This document shows positions 1-11,241 of a DNA stretch of 64,000 nt, piece after piece; position 1 is the stretch's first letter, and each line of letters opens with the position of its first letter. The stretch is taken from the NCBI GenBank assembly GCA_002914845.1, contig JXTC01000024.1, positions 16,076-80,075 of the forward strand, given 5' to 3'. The notes under the pieces are model-generated. The model made no database searches and was not told the DNA's origin. It was given only the letters and a program-made list of their open reading frames with translations. The position numbers were made by a program, and so were the translations under genes. Origin of the DNA: Trema orientale. Its lineage: Eukaryota > Streptophyta > Magnoliopsida > Rosales > Cannabaceae.

Positions 1-393
1 CTTATATTTATGGTCAAGTGACTCTCATAATTCCTTTGCCGTCTTCTTATTACGATATACTTCGTATAAAGGATCGGTTAAACCGTTCATTACATAATTA
101 TAGCACAGGTAGTCAGACTGTTTCCAAGCATCAACCGCAGCGATGACATGGAAGTCTTGCTCATTATCGTTGGCTTTTGGAGCCTCCTTAGTCAAGAACC
201 TTGCAAGGTTTAATGTGGTCAGATAGAATAACATCTTCTTTTGCCACATTTTGAAGTTCAACCCATTGAACTTCTCAGGCTTCTCTCTGTGGTGCACTGC
301 TTGTGCCACCGGAGTCACCACAGTGGTTGGCATTTGAGCCACAACAGGAGCAGGCACATGGGCCATAGCAGGATTGTTCGATTCAATTGCCAT
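1..393 (-). pseudogene. Ty1/Copia gag N-terminal fragment (UBN2/DUF4219-like), interrupted by a stop
   Basis: Minus-strand reading frame beginning MAIESNN at 393 and running off the left edge. It contains the Copia gag signature KPEKFNGLNFKMWQKKM followed by a helical segment with LARFLTKEAP and a conserved Trp in VDAWKQSDYLC. This is the RNA-packaging capsid part of a plant Copia retrotransposon. A TGA at 25-27 lies where the family normally has Trp (KELW-ESLD); in-frame codons ESLDHKYK continue after it to position 1, so the copy is broken. The rest of the element lies outside the window. An upstream in-frame Met at 411 exists, but the MAIES start fits the family better. Confidence 0.8.
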
Positions 394-858
394 TTCTGAC
401 AAGAATAACAAATCTAATGAGATTTCTTTTTCTAGAAATAAACGGTAATAATCAAATATTACTCAATAGACAAACTCCCAGGAAAGACCACGGAGGGGTC
501 ACGAATAGTCCCACTTAAAATCCAGCCTCCTAGACAGAACTTGTCTAAATTGTAATTGTTTAATTATCACAATTTATTAAAGAAATATCTCCAATCACAT
601 TATATAAATCCAGATATATTATAAAGCAATAACACATAAAAGACATATAACTGTTTTAAGATTGTTGGATAAAATTAGCTATTGCAAGTAATAATATATC
701 TAGAAATGAAAATATAACAATAACATGTTATAACATATAATTTAACAAATAACTTGGATGAATATAATTATCATGAAGTTAAATCAAATAACGTAATAAA
801 ATAAATTCACAATTTAATTTACTATAATAATAATCATGATTATAATGACCAAAATAAC
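394..858. other. AT-rich leader/flank of the Copia fragment
   Basis: Probably the untranslated leader and flank of the minus-strand Copia element. It is very AT-rich, and no primer-binding site or LTR end could be recognised before the assembly gap. Confidence 0.4.
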
Positions 859-1040
859 NNNNNNNNNNNNNNNNNNNNNNNNNNNNNNNNNNNNNNNNNN
901 NNNNNNNNNNNNNNNNNNNNNNNNNNNNNNNNNNNNNNNNNNNNNNNNNNNNNNNNNNNNNNNNNNNNNNNNNNNNNNNNNNNNNNNNNNNNNNNNNNNN
1001 NNNNNNNNNNNNNNNNNNNNNNNNNNNNNNNNNNNNNNNN
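859..1040. other. assembly gap (182 N)
   Basis: A run of 182 N. Any open frame crossing it is an artefact. Confidence 0.99.
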
Positions 1041-1188
1041 GGCCTAATAAATGTCCAAAATGAATTTTGTAACTCTTGTATATTACAAATTCAATTCTAG
1101 AACCTCCTCACTTTGGGTTTCAATTTCTCATTCACCCATGCCTCAAAATGGCTATTAACAATGGTTTTTCCAAATCATTTTTCCAACA

Positions 1189-1225
1189 CCTCCAACTTGA
1201 GGTATATGTAAAGGTCTCCATCTAG
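1189..1225 (+). promoter_or_regulatory. upstream block shared by peptide copies 1 and 2
   Basis: The block CCTCCAACTTGAGGTATATG plus TAAAGGTCTCCA is repeated with few changes at 8165-8194, in each case about 170-230 bp before the peptide start codon. A second shared piece, AAAGAGAGAATAGGG, lies just before each ATG (about 1380 and 8330). The conservation shows that promoter and 5' leader were duplicated with the gene; a regulatory role is inference. Confidence 0.5.
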
Positions 1226-1415
1226 ACTCTTTGGTATGAATCCATCTTTTTTAATGAATAATAGTCTATGCTCTTTTCAATTTTGTTTATTAAATAGTGA
1301 AAAACCAGATTATTTATGTTGTTTTCGACTCTTAATCTTAACATATATTGCGTGTGTTGTCTTCGAACTTCGTTGTCTTAAAAGAGAGAATAGGGAATTG
1401 AGAAATTATAACATA

Positions 1416-1715
1416 ATGGGTGTAAAATTGGTTGCGATGATGACGATGATGATGATGATGAACATGTCAAGTTCATTAATATTGGCTCACTCAAAGGGTA
1501 ATGATAAGCACAAAATGGTGTTGCCACCTACAAGTGATCCATTTTATTTGATGCTGCTATGCAAACAGAAGGCCTGAGAAGTATGCAAAGAGGAAGTGAA
1601 GCAACAAAACGGTAACATAAAGTGGCATGAAGTATTCTTTAGCCATTGCTATAGCAGGAGACTGACAGAATGCCTCAAACTTAATAAAACGATCCTCCCA
1701 TCGCCAAAAGCATAA
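1416..1715 (+). pseudogene. small secreted CX7C-X20-CX7C peptide, copy 1, with an internal stop
   Basis: Frame of 100 codons starting MGVKLVAMMTMMMMM, aligned with the intact copies at 8365 and 17101. It has a Met-rich hydrophobic signal peptide ending near ILAHS, a short basic linker, a VLPPTSDPFYLM segment and the family cysteine pattern: LCKQKA-stop-EVC, then 20 residues, then CYSRRLTEC. Codon 54 is TGA (1575-1577) where copy 2 has Arg, so translation would end in the first cysteine helix. The frame on both sides of the stop remains open and conserved to TAA at 1713-1715, so the lesion looks recent. A longer upstream in-frame Met at 1236 is less likely, because homology begins at 1416. Alternatives are a sequencing error or a live allele elsewhere. 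Confidence 0.7.
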
Positions 1716-3705
1716 CATTAATTTGTCACCTATACGGTAAATTAACTCTTCTCTCTTTTAGAACTATACATAATTGTGTGTGCGTCTCTCTCTCTCTCTT
1801 TATATATATACAGACACACATATTATATATAATAGTGAACTATTAGTTTAAATTATGTACATATGTAGTATAATTTTTCTATTTTTTCATGCAAAAGAGA
1901 TTTTTTTTTCCTTCCCTTAAAAAAAATAAACATACAAACTCTCAATTTTGAATTAGTTACAATCCTTTAAAAAAGTAAGTCGTTGAAATATATATTTATA
2001 ATCTTAGTTTTTTGCTCTTTAAAAATCCTGGAACCCAGTGGGCTTGATGAGAGAATAGGGATTACAGAAGTGCATTTTTCATTGAAAATGAATAGGGAAG
2101 GCTTGAGAGTTATGGGAGAGCAAACCAGTAAGAGAGAAAACCTGAAGGGTACTTCTTAGACTTTAATGATATGCAATCTTTCTTTTCTTTTTTCTTTTTG
2201 TTTTTTGTTTTTTTTTCTATTTAATGACTTTTTTTCTCTCAATTTTTTCTTGATATGCAGATCTTTCATTGAATGGCAACCAGTCAGTACCTCTGTTTTT
2301 TTGTTTTCCCTCAAGAAAGAAACTGATAATGATAAGAATCGTGAGGACTTTATCACGGCCTTAAGATTGTTTACTTTTTTTTTTCTTTTTCTTTTCCCTC
2401 TTTTTTCTTAATCCGTGTCCAGCGTGTCCATTAATGTAATTTTCATCTATAGAAGTTTATAATGAAAAAGGGGCTATATCTGTTACCACATAATTATTAA
2501 GAAACCTCTAAAATAAATAAAAAGATAATCAAATTCATAAACTAAAACAAATTAGTAATTTTAATTCTTAGGATAAAAATATTGAATCATTGAACAAAAA
2601 ACTATGAGAGAAATAAACAATTAATATGAGAAAATGAAACATAAGGTATTGAGAAAAGGAATTAAAAATAAAACAAATCAAACTAGGTATAAAGCCAAGA
2701 AATTTCACTTCCTTTTACCTCTGTTTTAATTTAAGATTAAATATATTATCAAAAAAATTAGAATTGGAGGAGATGAATTATGCATAAAAAGAAAAAATTT
2801 CAAAAAAATAATAAGGTAAAAGATGAAAGGAATTTTGAATGAGAACGATATTGCGAAATTTAAAAAGAATAAGAGATGAAGATAGGGGCCTTTTTTTTTC
2901 TCTTTCTTAAATTATCTCTTTTAATTATGTTATTGATCAACGAGGTGCCTTTGTATGAATTTTGGTGTATATATAATTTCCTACTAAAATAAATTATTAT
3001 TATTATTATTATTAGGAAAAGGATAGGGAGAGCAAACTCAGGTATAACAATAGAGTCACCCTTTGCTATAACATATAGGAGATTTTTTGGTATTTTTCGT
3101 TAAAAAAAGAATTCTTAAATTGAAAAATTAATTATTTCATACTATCGTTTGGACACAGCTTTTCAAGGGCACATAAGCTATTATAAAATGCGAAATTGCA
3201 TAGGTGGATGAAAATTTGTCTGAAATGAAAAATATTTAGCCAATTGGCAAATTAAGAGATCGAGCTTGCACTCTTAAAAACATAGCGAAAGGTTTTTTCG
3301 TAATCAACTTATTTTGATTTCTATTCTTTGCTTAATAAACAAGGCATGGGAATAACTTAAGTTGCTTTTCTTTCCAATTTCTAAGTACTAGTAAGAATCC
3401 TTAAATTCCAATTCCCTCTAGAAAAAAATCAACAATTTAGTTCTGGTGTTTTCAACTACGGATTAGTAAATGTATCTATTTGGGTAAAAATATGCTCGGA
3501 TCTTTAATCACTATAAAATTGCACTTAATGTGTAGAGATCCGACTAATCACGGTGAAAACAATATTAAGAGATAAAATGAGTATTCAATTGTGCTGTGAT
3601 GCGTAGTCAAATCTGTTAGCCAAGAAAGTTCCATTGAATTATACTAGGGGTCTTAGTATAAGACCAGATTCAGCATGAGTGATTGATAAGTGCACATCTG
3701 AGAAT
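1716..3705. other. AT-rich intergenic stretch
   Basis: No supported gene. It contains a short TC/TA microsatellite near 1784-1812, a T-rich tract at 2185-2225, a TTA microsatellite at about 2993-3014 and many A/T homopolymers. A segment at 2030-2165 has more even composition, but its frames are broken and it was not recognised. Confidence 0.5.
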
Positions 3706-3710
3706 ATAAG

Positions 3711-5184
3711 TGTCACACCCTTTTGACTCACATAGGACATAGTGGCACGGCACCATGTGAAGTGTGCATGGGGGATGCACACAAGACAGAATTATGAGGC
3801 ACGAAATATTGGACATGCATACGGAGGAAAGCCAACACGCATGTGTGTATGCGGGCGAGGCATAAGGCACACTCGGCCAAGTGTGCTATGGAAGGTGGCC
3901 GAGACGCACGGAGCAACTTGTGCACTCAAAGTGTTGCGGGAGCAACACTGGCGCTGGGCGCCAAGACGCGCGCGCAGGTGGAACACTGGTGCCGCGCGCA
4001 TGGGCGCGCGCGTGCACACGAGAACGGGCGCTTGGCGCCGAGCACATGCATGGGGCGGACGTGCATGGCCGAGGAACACAGTGCCGAGAGTAGGCGGCAC
4101 TCGGACATGGGTCCGAGAAATGCGGAGCAGGACACCGAGACATGTGGCTTGTCTTGCACGCGATGGTGGCGCGCATGCACACCGGCACAGGGCAGTTGGC
4201 CGAGAGCTGGAGCATGGCGCGGTGCTATGCGACGTGGCCGAGAATTGCGGAGTTAGTGGGAGTTATGGCCGAGGGACGTGGGTGGCTGGGACGCCCACGA
4301 CCGAGTCTCTCGCCCACATGCAGGACTGGCGAGAGGGACGCGCGCGAGGTGGCGCGCGCAGTACACGGACAAGGTGCACAAACTCTGACATGGGCGGCAT
4401 ACACGACCAGATGACTTGACCGTTGGCGCCACGTACTGGGACGTGGCACAGCCCGAGAAAAGTGGTGTGCTGAAGCCGTGTAGTGGGCAAGTAGCTGGAG
4501 CCACACGTGCGCACGTCTGGGACGTGCTGTGCGCAGCGCGCGCGTGTGGCTGGGCCAACGCACGCGGCAGCAGGCAGAAGTGGCCAACTTGCAGAATTTC
4601 GTGGGCATATGGGTTCCTAGGCAGTTTCTAAGTGTTCTTAAGGGGCATAGACCGTGCTCTATAAATAGTGCATGAGGGAGGCATGCATTGTGACAAGAAA
4701 TAAGAGAAAGCACAAGAGAAGCAAGAGGCATTAAGGAGACACACTTGACGGGACTAAGTGTTGGTGCCTTCTTGAGAGTATAGTACTAAGTGAGGACTAG
4801 AGAGCATTGGGGCTGGTCTAGTGTAGGCTTAGACTACCGGATCACATTATAAGGGTTGAGAGTACATTGGTATGGGATTTTGTACTTAAATACTTGGGTT
4901 TGTGAGCGGGTTTGTAAAGCACTCGGTGCATCATTGTAATCCTTTGTTATTATGATTAATAAAGGTTGGGAAAGGGTTCCCGTACATTGTTGGCTATATA
5001 TTTATTTACTTGATGCGTGCTTAACCTCTCGTTTCTTTTATACTACAACGGACCGTAGTACTTGTGTGAAAACACACTTGCATTCCGCAAAGGCAAGTTG
5101 TGTTGGGGAAAGACTGAGCCTTGGTTGGGGGAGCCTTGGCTGCCATCACGGGATTCGGTTATCTTAAGTCTTGACCCCGTGACA
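3711..5184 (+). mobile_element. solo LTR of a large LTR retrotransposon, GC-rich
   Basis: The segment begins TGTCACACCC and ends CCCCGTGACA, so it has the TG...CA ends of an LTR and a short TGTCAC/GTGACA terminal inversion. It is flanked by a perfect 5-bp direct repeat ATAAG (3706-3710 and 5185-5189), as retroviral-type integrase makes. Inside are a TATA box CTATAAATAG (4659-4668) and AATAAA (4958-4963), in the order expected for a plus-strand LTR promoter and polyadenylation site. There is no internal domain, PBS or second LTR, so the element was reduced to one LTR by LTR-LTR recombination. About 3720-4620 is far more GC-rich than its surroundings, with repeated GGCCGAG motifs. The many overlapping open frames there follow from that composition. 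Confidence 0.85.
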
Positions 5185-5189
5185 ATAAG

Positions 5190-6310
5190 TATGTTTGATA
5201 GTATTGCTAAGTAAGCTTCACTGAGTCGTGCTAAGTGTGCTAGCATGAAATACGATTTAGCATATGAAATTCAGATGCAACTATGCAGTTGAGCAAATAT
5301 GTGAATAAATGAATCAGATGAATAATCAAATTTAGAGTATAAATAATAATTAAACTGGTCATACTGGTACCTAGGACCTCCATTAAGTGGTAACAATATG
5401 TTCAAATGAATGAATATAAATGAAATTCAGCCGGGTATGTAATGTTTGGCTGAAATTTGAAGTGAAGATAATATTATAAATGAAATAAGTGAAGTAAATA
5501 AATAACAAATAAATGTTATTTTCTTCTGAATTTTTAAGGTAGGAACGCCTAAATTTAATATGAAAGTGCTTGAATTTCATATAGGAATCACGAATTAATA
5601 CAACGGATGCTAAATGGGGTATTATATTAAATGAACTACTTAGGAGATTAATAATTCAACTTAAGTATACACCTCTTATGTAAACCTATTATTATCCTCT
5701 ATTCAATTGAAATGATATTGATTTTTCTCAACTCTCTATTTTTATTGCTTTTCTTCTCCTAACTTTTCATCTCCTCTACTTAAATGATCCTAAGAGCTTT
5801 ATATAGTAGCTCTTTGGGCTTCCACAATGTGTAAATCTCATGATGTTCACCTAAATATCTACACTAACAGGTTACTAGATATTGGTCCAATGAGGAATTT
5901 CCTCTTAATAAACAAAAACTCACTTATGCTTAATTGTAGACGGTTTAATTCTACCAATCATGTTAACCGCCCACAATTGTAATAGAAATCATGGCTACTT
6001 ATCCACGTGGTGTGTTTTGTGCCGGAGTCTCCTACTTACATCCTTTGGGATGCATGTTGTTCTTCTATTTGTGATGAATTTTTACCCTCTTTAGTTTCAT
6101 AAATGTGATTAACTTTTCAAAAATTAAGGATTAAGAATTTAGCCGTGTATCAAAAGGAAAAAAAAAAATGTAAAACTAACGTATATTAAACTCTCCAACT
6201 GTCATGGGCATTTAGAGCCAGTTTAGTATTGTTGTGCTAATGTGTTGCAGTTGTACTATAACTTTACTATAACCGTGTTGTGAGCAAGAAGTATTTGTGA
6301 GAAAAAAAAT
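5190..6310. other. intergenic stretch, no gene seen
   Basis: AT-rich sequence without a supported open frame, RNA gene or clear element boundary. Short A/T tracts only. Confidence 0.45.
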
Positions 6311-6318
6311 GTCTAAAC

Positions 6319-6913
6319 TAGAGCTATCGAAAGAGTCGGGCCAGTCTATTAGTACGGCAGTATGACACAAAATGCTAAAATGTGGGTTGTGCCAAACACG
6401 GTCCAATTACGTGAGCCATGCCAGACTACGACATACTAGCACATAAGCATGGCATATTAACATGCTATATATGTATTATTATAAATTATTTTTTTCAATA
6501 TATAAGTGCCAACCTAGAGACAATATACGATCAATTATAGATTTCAATATTTCACAAGTTATTTATTTATTTATTGGTTCTTCTCTGGTGTTAAAAATTT
6601 TCTCTTTAATTTATTACATTAATTTTTGTTTTTTTTTTTTTTGTATACATATGAATGATTTGGAAAAAAAAAAAGAATTTTTATAAAATGGTACTAAAAT
6701 TAATAAAATTTACTGATTAAATGGGCAATGTTGGCCCAAATAGATTGACATATCTAGGCACGTGAACTGATACAGCACGACACGAAACTAACACAACATG
6801 GCACAACATATTTGAGCATGGGCCAATGAGTCGTGCTCGGTTAGTGATTTTGAATTTTGAGCCTGGCATGGCACAGAAGCGCATTTGTCCCCAATGCACG
6901 TTTGATAGCTCTA
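6319..6913. mobile_element. hAT-like non-autonomous element
   Basis: Terminal inverted repeats TAGAGCTATCGAA (left) and TTTGATAGCTCTA (right). Flanking 8-bp copies GTCTAAAC (6311-6318) and GTCTAATA (6914-6921) match at 6 of 8 bases, fitting an old hAT-type target duplication. Subterminal regions are rich in GGGCC, GTGCC and CACGAC-like words on both sides, while the middle is AT-rich. No transposase is present. Confidence 0.6.
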
Positions 6914-6921
6914 GTCTAATA

Positions 6922-7570
6922 GTTTGGTAAATCTATCACAAAAATACTATTTAAAAACAGCAAAAACAGTTTTGTTTAAAGTTATCCTAACTCTTACTAT
7001 ACTTCTCAAATTCTACTTAAAATAATGATTATAAAGTAGCTTTTAAAATCTATTAATTAAAAGTAGAAACTTACAAAACGCCTCCTCCTCCTTTTTTTTA
7101 ATATAAAAAAATTAATACATCCCGGATTTTATTATTATTATTATTGTTATTATTATTATTTGAAAAATCCCAAAACTATTTAGAAAATACCATTTTTAAG
7201 CATATTTATAAACATATCACTTTTAAGTAATTGATGAGGTACTTGAGGTAATTGGTAAAGTTACTTGGGATAATCGAACTAGTTAACTTCATGCAACTTT
7301 TGATTATTCCAAGTAACTTGATTGGTTACCTTGAGTATAAAGTACCAAATTTTAAAAAAAGTATTTTTCTAAATTATTAAAGAGGTATTTTTCTAAATTT
7401 CTCAAAAATTTCAGCCCATCTGGAATTTTTCTATTTTTAGACTATGGACTTGGATGGGCTGAAATAGATTACCTCCAATAGATTTAGCATTATCACCAAT
7501 TAAGTGGTGATAAATCATATACTACATATGTTGGTATTAAAAATTTGGTACAATAATTAATACCCAAAGC
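6922..7570. other. intergenic stretch, no gene seen
   Basis: AT-rich with an ATT microsatellite at about 7128-7160 and scattered MITE-like words such as GTATTTTTCTAAATT. No supported gene. Confidence 0.4.
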
Positions 7571-7574
7571 ATTA

Positions 7575-7962
7575 TCTATGCAATAAACTTCAAAAGGTAT
7601 GCATCCATAACTTTGAACCAATTAGACCCTTTAAATTGGTTCCCTCTATAGGATCAAAGGTTGATTAATTATCAAATATGTATCACATTGACGTTATAAA
7701 GTGCATAACAATCAAATTCTAAAGACAGTAAATTATTTGAAGGATTCAAAGAACTCGAAAAGGTATGCTCTTGTAACTTTGATTATTATTACTATTATTA
7801 TTATTTTGCTCGGAAGTATCTTTGAACCAGTTAAACTCTTCAAATTGTTTTCCTCCTCTCTTAGTTAAGGTTATAAATTTAAGTTGAGTTTGGATAGCAA
7901 GTAAGGTTGACAGAAAAATAAATGATTATAATTAATTGAAGCGTTCAAAGAACTCGAAAAGG
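7575..7962 (+). repeat. tandem upstream cassette of peptide copy 2
   Basis: Units of roughly 170-200 bp. Each ends in a purine-rich motif with core ATTGAAGCGTTCAAAGAAC then TCGAAAAGGT (clear at 7721-7764 and 7924-7962, a trace at 7588-7600), followed by a pyrimidine-rich stretch with TTTGAACCARTTARACYCTT. One copy reads KDSKLFEGFKELEKV without a stop, while the 7924 copy has a stop just upstream. The same cassette occurs twice before peptide copy 3 (16825-17018), so it travelled with the peptide gene. Whether it was an exon or is only duplicated flank is unknown. Confidence 0.55.
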
Positions 7963-8364
7963 TATTGATCAAATGTGTTAATCTTAATATTTGATCCAAT
8001 TTTCTTAGAAGGGGTTAGAATTAACTTTACCTTTAATTTGGGCCCTCTAATAATATGGTGGTTTTCAATAAAGGACAATGGGCTGTTCTCATTTTTTCTT
8101 TTCAGAAAAAAGAAAGGACATTAATGCATCACTTATTAAATAAAATAAAAGATAAAAATGAGTGCCTCCAATTTGAGATATGTAAAGGTCTCCACTGACA
8201 CTTCCTTATTATTCCATCTAGTAAATAAACGGAAATCTATATATGTCTCCTTATCTTATATATATGGTTAAGTTAATATTGTAGCCCACAGTTATATGTT
8301 GCATGCCTAGCTTTAACTATTAAATCTTAAAGAGAGAATAGGGGAATCGAGAAGTAACATAATT

Positions 8365-8652
8365 ATGGGGGGAAAATTGGCTGTGATGATGATGATAATG
8401 ATGATCATGTCAAGTACATTGGTATTGGCTCACTCCAACGGTAATAAGCACCGACTGGCGGTGCCACCTGCGAGGGATCCATTTTATATGATGAAGCTTT
8501 GTGAAGACAAGGCTCGTGAAATATGCAGAGAGGAACTGAAGCACGAAATTGGAAACAAAAAAGTGCATGAAGTTCTTTTAAGCTCTTGCTATCATAAGAA
8601 AATGGTAGAATGCCTTGAACATAATAAACTTCTCCCGCACCCACGCCAGTAG
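8365..8652 (+). CDS. small secreted cysteine-patterned peptide, copy 2 (intact)
   Basis: A single-exon 95-residue protein. Residues 1-24 form a Met-rich signal peptide (MGGKLAVMMMIMM..., likely cleaved after LAHS), pointing to the secretory pathway. The mature peptide of about 70 residues is basic, with a proline-containing VPPARDPFYMM segment and then two cysteine pairs: CEDKAREIC, 20 residues, CYHKKMVEC. The CX7C spacing and charged heptads suggest two antiparallel helices joined by two disulfides, a helical hairpin. That fold is inference. The pattern is wider than the CX3C of alpha-hairpinins, and I do not recognise a named family. Paralogues lie at 1416 (stop codon), 17101 and 31393 (minus). 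The start is set by the conserved leader AAAGAGAGAATAGGG and by alignment of the signal peptides. Confidence 0.75.
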   Translation: MGGKLAVMMMIMMIMSSTLVLAHSNGNKHRLAVPPARDPFYMMKLCEDKAREICREELKHEIGNKKVHEVLLSSCYHKKMVECLEHNKLLPHPRQ

Positions 8653-8723
8653 CCAAAGATTAATTTGTCGTCTACTTACGGTAGTTAATTATATATCTTC
8701 CCATATTATTCTAAGTTCTAATA

Positions 8724-8878
8724 GGCCACGGATATAGTTTCTTTGAGGAAACCGGTTCCGTTCATGATTTGGTCAATACAAGTCACGTTTTAACCAATAC
8801 AATATTGAACAAACGTGACCAATGTTAGTTAAAATATAGACGGGACCGATTCCTTTAAGGGGACTATATCTATGTCCA
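8724..8878. mobile_element. 155-bp hairpin MITE
   Basis: Nearly the whole element is an imperfect palindrome: the left arm GGCCACGGATATAGTTTC pairs with the right arm read in reverse (GGACATAGATATAGTCCC). The 8-bp direct repeat TTCTAATA flanks it (8716-8723 and 8879-8886). It sits just downstream of peptide copy 2. The superfamily was not assigned. Confidence 0.7.
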
Positions 8879-8886
8879 TTCTAATA

Positions 8887-9832
8887 TATATATATATATA
8901 TACACACTATTATATTAGAAAAAAGAATATGCTTTCAGATGTGGAGCTTTATTGCAGTTTTTTAATATTTTTCTTTCTACATGATAAGCCTTTCACAATA
9001 ACTGCAAATTCTTTGCCAATTGAGCTCAATGTCTAGGATTTTTAGGAGTGTGTGGGAGGGTAGAGATTCTTGGGAGTGTGAGATCTGTATAAGTATATAC
9101 ATATATTTGGTTTAAATGGTTACAACAATATTTATCCATGGATGGTTACAATGGTTTAAACCGTTAGATCTAATATCCTACGGTGGTGATTAGTTTGGTG
9201 GTTGGCCAAAAAAATTTAATGCTGACCAAAAAAATTTAATGCTATCACTACTTTTTTAAGTACCCATCCATGGTCACAAAAAAATTGTAATCATTGAGAA
9301 GTCTTCCATATATATATACATATATATATATGGGGACCAATTTAGTAGGAATTTATTAGTTTACAATAATTAAAATTTATCTTGTACATCTTTTCATAGT
9401 AAAAGGGTAGAAGACAAAAAAATTACCTACGGGATTAGGACTATATAAAAATATATAAGAGTGTGTTCCTGTGTAACCATGTATAGTATTGGAGTGAACT
9501 TTTTATTTGAATTGTGCACATATGTACTACAATCTAGTTTTTTTCCCTATAAAACATGATTTGAAGATCACTACACCGACTCTCAATGCAGAACATGATG
9601 CTAACCTGTACAAAGAGTCTCAAGTTCAAAGTATTATCCCAACTCTAAAGCCGTGGCACACAATCATGGTGTAAAATGACTTGTCGTTTTGCCATTAGAA
9701 CTGGCACCCATGAAGGAGACAAAAGCTGCATGGCCGAGCTAACTCGAGCCCAGCCCTATTAGAGACGACCTACTACAGGGGCACAAATGATCGAATGGTG
9801 TCCAGTCAGAGACCGGCATTGCCGGCCAATTT
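8887..9832. other. intergenic stretch, no gene seen
   Basis: TA microsatellite at 8887-8904. An imperfect inverted repeat around TCCATGGATGG (about 9138) and CATCCATGG (about 9266) may be a degenerate MITE. Mixed-composition sequence at 9590-9830 has no supported frame. Confidence 0.4.
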
Positions 9833-9982
9833 TTCATTCATCTTATAAAACTTGGACGAGAATAACAACATTTATAGAGTGTATACAAGACAAACACTCT
9901 TAAAACATGGACCAAAAATTCAGGAAGAGAAAACCCCCTAAAACATGGAAAACAACTTAAAACAAGGAAATATACTTTAACA
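9833..9982 (-). repeat. 3' LTR fragment
   Basis: Similar along about 150 bp to 14766-14910, with shared words such as CATTCATCTTATAAAACTTGG and AGGAAGAGAAAACCCCCTAAA. It ends TTTAACA and is followed immediately by the complement of the polypurine tract. Confidence 0.7.
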
Positions 9983-10639
9983 CTCCCCATCAAGTTGGTG
10001 CATACCAACTTGCATGAGTATTTAGAATAACTTTAGAAATCTCTCATGTCAGACTCAAGTTCACATGAGTTTCACAGCAGATCGATCTCTAGAACTTTAC
10101 ATGCCAGACTCAAATTCACATGAGCTTCACGGTACTACAACAAATTTCGGAAGTTTCACATGCCAGACTTACACCATCATAAGCTTCACAGCGTAGGCTT
10201 CAAATTCAAAAGCTTCACATGTTAGGCTCACACTATCATGAGCTTCACAACATAGACTTTAATTTGATTTCATGTATTTTTTTTTCACTCATTTTTGTGT
10301 GTGTGTGTATTTTTCTTTCTTTTTTTTTTTTTGTTTGTTTTTTTTATAAAGTATATATATAAACTAAGGAAAATGACATCCAGTACTACCTTTCAAGAAA
10401 AAATGACAAAAGTACGATCTAAAAACTTAACACGATCTAAAGAGGTAATTTTCTAAAAACTGGGTAAGGAAGAGACAATGGCATAGTTGTAAATACTGTA
10501 ATCTTTTAGAATAACGTCTATAAATTATAAAAAGTGAGAAACTTTGGTTGAGAAAAATATTATTAGCTTAGTGGTCGGGGCACATGCAATTGTAAGTGGC
10601 CTGGGTCCAATTCCCAATAAAATGATTTTGTATCTCTAT

Positions 10640-11190
10640 CCATTCTTTTTTTTTTTTTTGACTAATTTTTTTAAATGTTTTTTCATGCTTTTTTTAAAAA
10701 TGTTTTTTCATGCTTTTTTCAAGTTTTTTCTCTTTTTTTTTCCTCATTAAACATATTTCTTTCTACTCTTTTTTCTCTTTGTTTTTCCCTTTCTCATTTT
10801 AAGTTTTTTTTTCTTCACTCTTTAAGAAAAAGGAATTCTTTTGTTATTTTCTTTCAGTGTTTTTTTTATTCTCTTTTTAATTTTTTTCCACCTTTTTCTA
10901 ATTATTTTTTCATTGAACATACTTATACCTCTATCCTTTTTTTTTCCTTTTTTTTCCTTATTGTCCATTGTGGTATCTAATTTAGCTTTAGTTTCCTTAC
11001 AATAGTGTTAACTGTTAGGTGTATGAAAGTATGACTTACCAGCTATTTGTTGAAACATACTTCTTTTCACTCTTTTTTTTTTCTTTTTAATTTCTTTTTC
11101 TTTCGATCTTTGAAAAAAGGGAAAATATTATTTTTTTTCTATTTTCTTGTTAGTGTTTTTTTTTTTGTTTATTTTCTTCTCTTTTTAATT
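10640..11190. repeat. polypyrimidine tract region
   Basis: About 550 bp of T-rich, C-containing simple sequence with repeated TTTTTTCATGC words; the + strand is almost free of purine runs. Long open frames here (Phe/Leu/Ser only) are low-complexity artefacts. A tRNA-like B-box word, GGGTCCAATTCCC, sits just before it at about 10604. Confidence 0.6.
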
Positions 11191-11241
11191 TCTTATAACC
11201 AAATTGGTTTGAGATAATGAAACTAAGAAAAAAGAAAAAAA

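Noticed and set aside
836..1063. Open frame across the N run
   Set aside because: It consists of undetermined residues.
3742..4731. Many overlapping open frames of 60-225 codons on both strands
   Set aside because: They lie inside the GC-rich solo LTR, occupy all frames at once, lack recognisable domains, and follow from few AT-rich stop codons in that segment.
8405..8656. Minus-strand frame of 83 codons
   Set aside because: It is the antisense shadow of the peptide gene at 8365, which has homologues on the plus frame.
9784..9788. CAAAT as a target duplication partner of CAAAT at 14911
   Set aside because: The left copy does not sit next to a TG LTR end that matches the right LTR, so the pairing looks like chance.
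10555..10620. Possible tRNA gene
   Set aside because: Only a B-box-like word is present; no acceptor stem, anticodon loop or cloverleaf could be drawn.
10544..10980. Phe/Leu/Ser-rich open frames
   Set aside because: Translation of a polypyrimidine tract; no domain and no codon structure.
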